From Halobacillus sp. Marseille-P3879 (GTDB taxonomy: Bacteria; Bacillota; Bacilli; Bacillales; Halobacillaceae), in the NCBI RefSeq assembly GCF_900240285.1, contig NZ_OESS01000002.1, positions 248,001 to 312,000 of the forward strand: DNA of 64,000 nucleotides, in the 5' to 3' direction. The notes under the pieces are model-generated. The model saw nothing but the letters and a program-made list of their open reading frames with translations. It was not told where the DNA came from and did no database searches. How positions within the stretch are numbered: the stretch's first letter is position 1; each line of letters opens with the position of its first letter. This document shows, in pieces, positions 59,208 to 64,000 of the stretch. The translations under genes were made by a program, and so were the position numbers.

Positions 59208-59905
59208 ATAATGAGAAAGTCAAGCTGGATTTGGAAAAAATTATTTTTATAGGCAGAACCTATGAAGAATATTTGAGCATGTTTGCTTTATCAGAAAACG
59301 CACTTAAGAATAAAAGAATTCTCGACTGTCCTGCTGGTGCATGTTCCTTTACTGCAGTGGGAAGACAGAGGGGGCTTGATATTTCAGCAGCTGATATTGC
59401 GTACTGCCATTCTGCAGATCAACTTAAAAATAAAGGAATGAAAGATTTTAATCATGCAATGGAGAATATAGACAAAGCCAGGGAGAATTATGTATGGACT
59501 TATTTTAGCGGGGTTGAGAATTTACGAGAACATAGGATGAGGGCACTGGAGGAGTCTGTTAAGGATATGAACCGGGCTAAAGAAAACTACATACCAGTTA
59601 CTCTGCCTGAACTGCCGTTTAAAGACCAAGAGTTTGATATTGTTTTATCTGCACACTTTCTATTTATGTATGCAGATCGGATGAGTGAAGATTTTCATTT
59701 GGCTGCGATTGAAGAGATGATCCGAGTCTCAAAAGAAGAAGTGCGTATTTTTCCCACGGTTGATTTAGAAGGAAAACGTTATGAAAATATGGATAGGTTA
59801 ATCGCATATTTAACAGAAGAAGGTTACATGACACGAGAAGAAGATGTCCCTTATGAATTTCAAAGCAGCGCCAATAGAATGTTAATCATTAAAAAAACTG
59901 TATAG
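59204..59905 (+). CDS. SAM-methyltransferase-like protein
   Basis: A 233-residue Rossmann-type protein. Motif I reads ILDCPAGACSFTA, then DISAADIAY, and motif IV-like FDIVLSAHFLFMYAD. The fold fits class I methyltransferases; an insert rich in Lys/Arg helices (about 85-130) separates the halves. Substrate unknown. GAGGTG lies seven bases before the overlapping ATG. Confidence 0.8.
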   Translation: MNNEKVKLDLEKIIFIGRTYEEYLSMFALSENALKNKRILDCPAGACSFTAVGRQRGLDISAADIAYCHSADQLKNKGMKDFNHAMENIDKARENYVWTYFSGVENLREHRMRALEESVKDMNRAKENYIPVTLPELPFKDQEFDIVLSAHFLFMYADRMSEDFHLAAIEEMIRVSKEEVRIFPTVDLEGKRYENMDRLIAYLTEEGYMTREEDVPYEFQSSANRMLIIKKTV

Positions 59906-60050
59906 GGTAATAATTTGTATGAATCCCCACGGAAGAAATTCCTTTAAATAGGTCTTCCTCTCTATCCCTGAAATGAAAACATTAGGGTATATTAAAAATA
60001 TCAAGGAATGACCACCTTATATATAACTATCTGGAATGGGCGGATAAGAA

Positions 60051-60359
60051 ATGAAGAGAAAGAACGTTTTACTTATTCTATTACTATTGTTCGCTTTGTT
60101 TCCTTTTTCCAGGCTTTCCATATGTAGAGCACTTGTACAATATAACACAAGGTTCACTTCGACTGTTAATGATTCTTTTGCGGCAGTTACAGTGTTTTCT
60201 CAATCTACGCCTCTATTATGTAAGCACAAAGACATTCTATTTCTCCCTATAAAAGTGAATCAACAGTTATTCTTTATAAAGAACTATTTTTCTTTTTCCA
60301 TTAAACCAAGTTCCTTCTATGCTGTTTATTACAAAAGTTCGCCTTGTGTGTTTCCATAA
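60051..60359 (+). CDS. Hypothetical exported peptide, 102 aa (doubtful)
   Basis: An N-terminal hydrophobic stretch after MKRKN looks like a signal peptide (VLLILLLLFALFPFSRLSICRA), followed by a Ser/Phe/Thr-rich region unlike the acidic exported proteins of this genome. Only a weak GGGCGG precedes the ATG. It may be a chance frame. Confidence 0.3.
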   Translation: MKRKNVLLILLLLFALFPFSRLSICRALVQYNTRFTSTVNDSFAAVTVFSQSTPLLCKHKDILFLPIKVNQQLFFIKNYFSFSIKPSSFYAVYYKSSPCVFP

Positions 60360-60396
60360 TTCCCGGTTTAGTTTCTCAAAAAATTGAAGGAGGATT

Positions 60397-60429
60397 ATGA
60401 AAAATAAGGAGAACGATTATGAAAAATAA
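60397..60429 (+). CDS. 10-codon leader frame overlapping the next gene
   Basis: GAAGGAGG precedes ATG 60397; ten codons end at TAA 60427, overlapping the ATG of the gene at 60419. The string ATGAAAAATAA occurs twice, 22 bases apart, so the start region looks duplicated. Either a coupled leader peptide or a by-product of the duplication. Confidence 0.35.
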   Translation: MKNKENDYEK

Positions 60430-60622
60430 ATGGAATAGGGCCAGCAAACAAGACATAGAATGGATGGGACTTGCTGCTCTCTTAATGAGTGTATTCTTCG
60501 GGACAATCCTGCTTACCGGCACCTTGTCTGGAGTGAAATGGATGGAAGTTCTCCCTGACTTCTCGCGGAGCTTTGTCAACGTTGAGGTGTTTCGGGATCT
60601 AATTAATTTCCGGGAAGGTTAA
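60419..60622 (+). CDS. Small single-TM protein upstream of uppP, 67 aa
   Basis: ATG 60419 follows AAGGAGAAC. One hydrophobic helix (MGLAALLMSVFFGTILLTG) within a 67-residue protein. Three bases separate its stop from the uppP ATG, so the two are co-translated, which hints at a role with UppP. Unrecognised. Confidence 0.6.
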   Translation: MKNKWNRASKQDIEWMGLAALLMSVFFGTILLTGTLSGVKWMEVLPDFSRSFVNVEVFRDLINFREG

Positions 60623-60625
60623 TTT

Positions 60626-61450
60626 ATGGAGATTATTGCTTTTTTAAAAGTGATCGTTTTAGGAATGGTTGAAGGGCTGACTGAGTTTGCGCCGATCTCC
60701 TCAACAGGACATATGATTCTGGTAGATGATTTATGGCTTCATTCCGGGGAATTCCTTACAGAATATGTAGCCAACACATTTAAAATCGTTGTGCAATTAG
60801 GTTCAATATGTGCCGTGGTTTTTGTATTTAAAAAAAGGTTTCAAGAATTACTTAGTACCTTTATGAATTCGCATTCTAAACAGGTTAAAGGCTTAAAGGT
60901 CAGTCACATTGCAATAGGATTGTTACCAGCAGTTATACTCGGTTTTAGTTTTGAGAATTTTATCGATACCTACTTGTTTTCTGTGTCTACGGTAGTGATC
61001 GGTCTTATTCTCGGATCATTATTAATGGTAGCTGCAGACAGATGGCGTTTAAAAGCACCTGTTACTTTAACGGTAGATGATATTACCTATCGTCAGGCCT
61101 TTACAGTAGGGTTAATTCAGTGTTTTTCCTTGTGGCCTGGTTTTTCAAGATCTGGGGCCACGATCTCAGGGGGGGTTTTACTGGGTATGAGCTATCGCTC
61201 TGCAGCCGACTTTACGTTTATAATGGCTGTTCCTATTATGCTAGGGGCCAGCGGACTTTCCTTAGTTAAGAACTGGTCATATTTTAGTATGGAAGCCCTT
61301 CCCTTTTTCATAGCAGGATTTATAACAGCTTTCCTATTTGCTTTATTCTCGATACGTTTCTTCCTTAAAGTGATAGAGAAAGTAAAGCTTATGCCTTTTG
61401 CGGTTTACCGGCTTGTATTAGCAGCGGCTGTTTATTTTATTTACTTTTAA
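60626..61450 (+). CDS. uppP: Undecaprenyl-diphosphatase
   Basis: A 274-residue, about 8-helix membrane phosphatase (BacA type) that recycles undecaprenyl pyrophosphate for cell-wall synthesis. Both signature blocks are present: VEGLTEFAPISSTGHMI (residues 15-31) and WPGFSRSGATISGG. It differs from the usual EFLPVSSTGH by A-P-I. Such enzymes also give bacitracin resistance. GGAAGG precedes the ATG. Confidence 0.95.
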   Translation: MEIIAFLKVIVLGMVEGLTEFAPISSTGHMILVDDLWLHSGEFLTEYVANTFKIVVQLGSICAVVFVFKKRFQELLSTFMNSHSKQVKGLKVSHIAIGLLPAVILGFSFENFIDTYLFSVSTVVIGLILGSLLMVAADRWRLKAPVTLTVDDITYRQAFTVGLIQCFSLWPGFSRSGATISGGVLLGMSYRSAADFTFIMAVPIMLGASGLSLVKNWSYFSMEALPFFIAGFITAFLFALFSIRFFLKVIEKVKLMPFAVYRLVLAAAVYFIYF

Positions 61451-61518
61451 TTAGTTAGAATTGGGTAGGGGAATGGAAACTACTCTAAATTAAGCTTTAC
61501 GTAAATTCCTCAGAAAAT

Positions 61519-61557
61519 AAAGAAGAAGCAGCCGGGATTTCAGGCTGCTTCTTCTTT
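61519..61557. terminator. Strong bidirectional terminator
   Basis: A 15-base perfect stem, 61519-61533 with 61543-61557 (AAGAAGCAGCC / GGCTGCTTCTT core), flanked by A and T runs, between convergent uppP and the phosphatase gene. Confidence 0.94.
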
Positions 61558-61558
61558 A

Positions 61559-63130
61559 TTAATTTAACTCTTCCTTTAATTGCTCAAGCATTGTAATGTT
61601 TTGAGGAGCTGTTCCTTTATAATTTTTTACGTTGTAGCTGGCTGCAACTTTACCTCTGAAAGAAAAACCTGCAGGGTATCCTTTAGATTTCAAATAATCT
61701 ACTACACTCCACTCATTCCAGCCATTCGCAGGTGTTGCGTAGTTTTTATTGTTTTTGTTTTTCCATGTCATTTGCTTGTCTTTGTTATCCTTTTCGTTGT
61801 TCTCTGAGTGGTTTCCCAATTCCACCCCCATAGCGGAAGCCATTTTTTTAGGAATGTCCGTATTGTTGACGAGTCCGCTAAAGTCATTTGAGGCAGGGCC
61901 GTACGCATAAATCGGTACGTCCACTCCAGTGTGCACAGAGCTCGTCCAGCCTACAAGTGCGTGGTCGCTGACTGCATTATTTATAGCTTCATTCGGTTTT
62001 TCTGAGGAACGGATTGTTTCTATTTCTTCTTCAGATAACTCAACACTTGTATATTCTTCTACTACTTGAGCAACGTTTGAACGATCTTTATTTAATTGTT
62101 CAGCCATGTGGTCCCCTGTAGCACTGACACCCTGGATTACATCCTGCTTGACGTCATATTCTCCATTTGATCCTACAGTCATTCCGCCTGTTTCATGATC
62201 CCCCGCAATAACGACCAGAGTTTCTTTATCCTCCTTTGCGTATTCTATGGCTTCTTCTACTGCTTTCTCAAAGGCTGCAGTATCATTCATAGCCCATGCT
62301 GCATCATGAGCGTGCCCCGCCCAATCAATCTGGCTTCCTTCTACCATTAGGAAAAAGCCGTCTTCATCCTGAGAAAGTGAGTCTATGGCTGTAGAGGTCA
62401 TATCTGATAAGCTTGGTTCTTCCGTTTCGCTGCGTTCTAATTCAGGACTAAGTGCTTCATCCGCAAAGAGCCCTAATATTCTATCTTTCTTCTTCAGATC
62501 CATAAGCTCATCTTTCGTTTCTGCAAAAGCATATCCATCTTCTTCCGCTTGTTGTATTAAGTTCTCAGCCTGCTGGCCACCTTCAGATTCAGGTAAAAAC
62601 ATTTCCTTGCCGCCGCCTAACAGGATGTCCACATCATTTTCAAGCAGCTGAGGAGCAATCCCTGCTTCGTTATCGCGATCCTCAACATGAGAAGCAAATA
62701 CAGCAGGTGTGGCATGGGTGATCGTTGAGGTGGCTACTAGACCTGATGATTTTCCGGCATTTTCTGAAGCATTAAGTATACTATCTAGTTTTTCTCCGTC
62801 GGGCGTTACACCCACCATACCGTTGTTTGTTTTACTTCCGGTTGCCATAGCAGTTCCGGCGGCCGCAGAGTCTGTTACTTCAGTATCTTCTGAGTATGTT
62901 TTCATCATCCCTTTCAAATAAGGGTCAAATGAAGAATCCTCCCCTTTAAACCATCGATAATTCGTGGCGTAACCTGCAGAGTAACCATCTGGAATCATGT
63001 AGATAACATTTTTTACGTTTTCATTTCCGGAATTCGATTCCTCTGCATAAACAGAGCCTTTATCTCCCAAACTGGCACCTGAAAATAAAATGGTTGAGCT
63101 TACTAGTAATGCTGCGGATTTTTTCAACAA
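61559..63130 (-). CDS. Secreted alkaline phosphatase with wall-binding tail
   Basis: A 523-residue exported enzyme. Signal peptide 1-29 (cleavage about SVYA). PhoA-type core: D48 (IPDG), nucleophile S88 (VTDSAAAGTAMATG), and metal ligands in SQIDWAGHAHD, AGDHETGG and later HTGVDVPIYAYGP. The last ~60 residues (from about 463) are an added module, WSVVDYLKSKG then NYKGTAPQNITMLEQL, resembling the Amidase02_C domain of PlyG-type endolysins. Acidic throughout. TTG 63130 is seven bases after GGGAGG. A Pho box lies upstream. Confidence 0.93.
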   Translation of the reverse strand: MLKKSAALLVSSTILFSGASLGDKGSVYAEESNSGNENVKNVIYMIPDGYSAGYATNYRWFKGEDSSFDPYLKGMMKTYSEDTEVTDSAAAGTAMATGSKTNNGMVGVTPDGEKLDSILNASENAGKSSGLVATSTITHATPAVFASHVEDRDNEAGIAPQLLENDVDILLGGGKEMFLPESEGGQQAENLIQQAEEDGYAFAETKDELMDLKKKDRILGLFADEALSPELERSETEEPSLSDMTSTAIDSLSQDEDGFFLMVEGSQIDWAGHAHDAAWAMNDTAAFEKAVEEAIEYAKEDKETLVVIAGDHETGGMTVGSNGEYDVKQDVIQGVSATGDHMAEQLNKDRSNVAQVVEEYTSVELSEEEIETIRSSEKPNEAINNAVSDHALVGWTSSVHTGVDVPIYAYGPASNDFSGLVNNTDIPKKMASAMGVELGNHSENNEKDNKDKQMTWKNKNNKNYATPANGWNEWSVVDYLKSKGYPAGFSFRGKVAASYNVKNYKGTAPQNITMLEQLKEELN

Positions 63131-63174
63131 ATTGATTCCTCCCTTTCTACTAAAAGCTTGTACATCCGCAATAT

Positions 63175-63213
63175 TAATGAACGATTATTAATAGAACTAA
63201 AATTTTATGTAAA
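63175..63213 (-). promoter_or_regulatory. Pho box (PhoP-binding repeats)
   Basis: On the minus strand four hexamers occur with exact five-base spacers: TTTACA (63208-63213), TTTTAG (63197-63202), TTAATA (63186-63191), TCATTA (63175-63180). PhoP boxes in B. subtilis are TT(A/C/T)A(C/T)A repeats spaced 11 bases. Two copies fit fully, two partly. The box lies 45 bases before the phosphatase start and predicts phosphate-starvation induction. Confidence 0.65.
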
Positions 63214-63448
63214 TCTATTGAAAATATAGAAAAACAAGTATTTATGCCTAGTTCATTAGAAGGGTATAAGATTACTTGTTTAGCTGGATAAGAGATAAAT
63301 AAAGAAGAATTGCAGAAACTTGAAGTAAGGCATAATACCGAGTTCTGATAACCTTTCGTGGAGGATGGATTTTAAGATGATTTTTTAACAAAAAACGAGC
63401 GCTTCATGATAAGCTAAGAAAGGAATTGTGCTTTTGAGGAGTGGTGTC

Positions 63449-63976
63449 ATGAAGGAAAATCAAAAAATCTCGGTCAGCGGCAAATTGACATCAGCAGATT
63501 ATAGAAGGCATAGCAATTATCATATGAAAAAGGTCAAGCTGTTCTATTTTGCAGCTGCATTCGCTTTATTCTTCTTTGTTAGCTTTCAGTCAATGGAAGC
63601 TCCGCTTTTGTTTTCTATTATTTTCACTGCTGTTGTTTCCTTTTTGTTAGCAGGGTTTATGGTGTTATTTCTCGTACTAATGATAAATTTAAGAGCTTCG
63701 AGAGAGTATAAAAAGAACTCAGCTCTTCAGCAGGAGGTCAATTATGTTTTCCGTCCGGGAATCATTCAGCAGAAAACAAGGAATTCAATGAACCGTTATG
63801 CCTGGACAGATATTATCTCTATTTATGAACAGCAGGATTTGTTTCAACTTTATCTTTCCAAGCAAAGTGCTATGATTCTGCCAAAATGGTTTTTCCAATC
63901 TAAGGAAGAAATCATTGCTTTTAAAAAAATGATTCAAAAATATGCCGACACTAAACAAATAAAATTAAAAGATTAA
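63449..63976 (+). CDS. YcxB-family membrane protein
   Basis: A 175-residue protein with two adjacent helices (LFYFAAAFALFFFVSFQ and FSIIFTAVVSFLLAGFMVLFL) and a C-terminal domain with the YcxB-like pattern (NRYAWTDIISIYEQQDLFQLYLSKQSAMILPKWFF). Function unknown. ATG 63449 follows GAGGAGTGG; the frame from 63428 lacks a site. Sequence just before the window end begins what may be a terminator (AAAAAAGGCGGG). Confidence 0.82.
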   Translation: MKENQKISVSGKLTSADYRRHSNYHMKKVKLFYFAAAFALFFFVSFQSMEAPLLFSIIFTAVVSFLLAGFMVLFLVLMINLRASREYKKNSALQQEVNYVFRPGIIQQKTRNSMNRYAWTDIISIYEQQDLFQLYLSKQSAMILPKWFFQSKEEIIAFKKMIQKYADTKQIKLKD

Positions 63977-64000
63977 CAAGTATGCAAAAAAGGCGGGTCT

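Noticed and set aside
1-64000. tRNA/rRNA genes, CRISPR arrays, insertion sequences, prophage or replication origin
   Set aside because: No cloverleaf, spacer-repeat pattern, transposase, integrase, phage structural genes or DnaA-box cluster was seen by eye.

Overview
The window looks like chromosomal DNA of a spore-forming, moderately halophilic or halotolerant Bacillaceae (Halobacillus, Virgibacillus or Oceanobacillus-like). Evidence: moderate-to-low GC, strong AGGAGG-type ribosome binding sites with many GTG/TTG starts, small sporulation-type proteins (YjcZ family at 7325, a CwlC-like mother-cell lysin at 4936, a spore-coat-like protein at 2805), and many osmoadaptation genes: ectoine hydroxylase (32059), two BCCT betaine transporters (42612, 55621), betaine aldehyde dehydrogenase (50147) and cation/proton antiporters (24699, 27052). 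I saw no rRNA, tRNA, CRISPR array, prophage or insertion sequence.

Region by region. 1-7.5 kb: AraC regulator and convergent MFS exporter, several small membrane proteins, a three-part cell-wall hydrolase, a GNAT acetyltransferase and a YjcZ peptide. 7.7-14.5 kb: one tight operon of a HisC-like aminotransferase, 2-oxoacid dehydrogenase E1alpha/E1beta/E2 (no E3), an NhaC-type antiporter and a serine esterase. 14.6-23.3 kb: a nearly complete homoprotocatechuate (4-hydroxyphenylacetate) meta-cleavage pathway, hpaG1-G2-F, a divergent LysR gene, then hpaE-B-D-C and a DapA-type aldolase in the hpaI position, with a consensus CcpA (cre) site just before hpaE. I infer that the first operon feeds the second by turning tyrosine into 4-hydroxyphenylacetate. 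23.4-31.5 kb: an SDR protein without its catalytic residues, two large antiporters, small proteins, and a secreted subtilisin whose ribosome binding site lies inside a long hairpin. 31.5-42.5 kb: ectD, Nudix, SDR, DHA2 exporter, DUF3267 protease-like protein, acetyltransferases, a duplicated DUF2294 protein and two copies of a conserved element ending in a terminator. 42.6-50 kb: BCCT transporter with a structured leader, a MarR-pirin operon under a clear promoter/operator, an RNase H-like protein, a lipoprotein that seems to start at ATT, and a YkuI-type degenerate EAL protein.

50.1-57.1 kb is the most unusual part: a six-gene operon (Amidohydrolase_2 protein, Rieske ferredoxin, YumC-type ferredoxin reductase, two half-size CHR transporters, GbsA) divergent from a BCCT transporter, with a helically phased TCAGTGA repeat array just upstream of the operon promoter. 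The combination suggests an oxygen-dependent route for a quaternary ammonium compound ending at GbsA, but no oxygenase large subunit is present. 57.4-64 kb: acetyltransferases, an S51 peptidase, a methyltransferase-like protein, UppP, a secreted alkaline phosphatase carrying an endolysin-like wall-binding tail and preceded by a Pho box, and a YcxB-family protein.

Overlapping stop/start pairs (ATGA, TTGA) are common inside operons. Where an in-frame upstream start had no ribosome binding site, I chose the internal start that has one. All functions come from reading the sequence and recalling families; no search was run.
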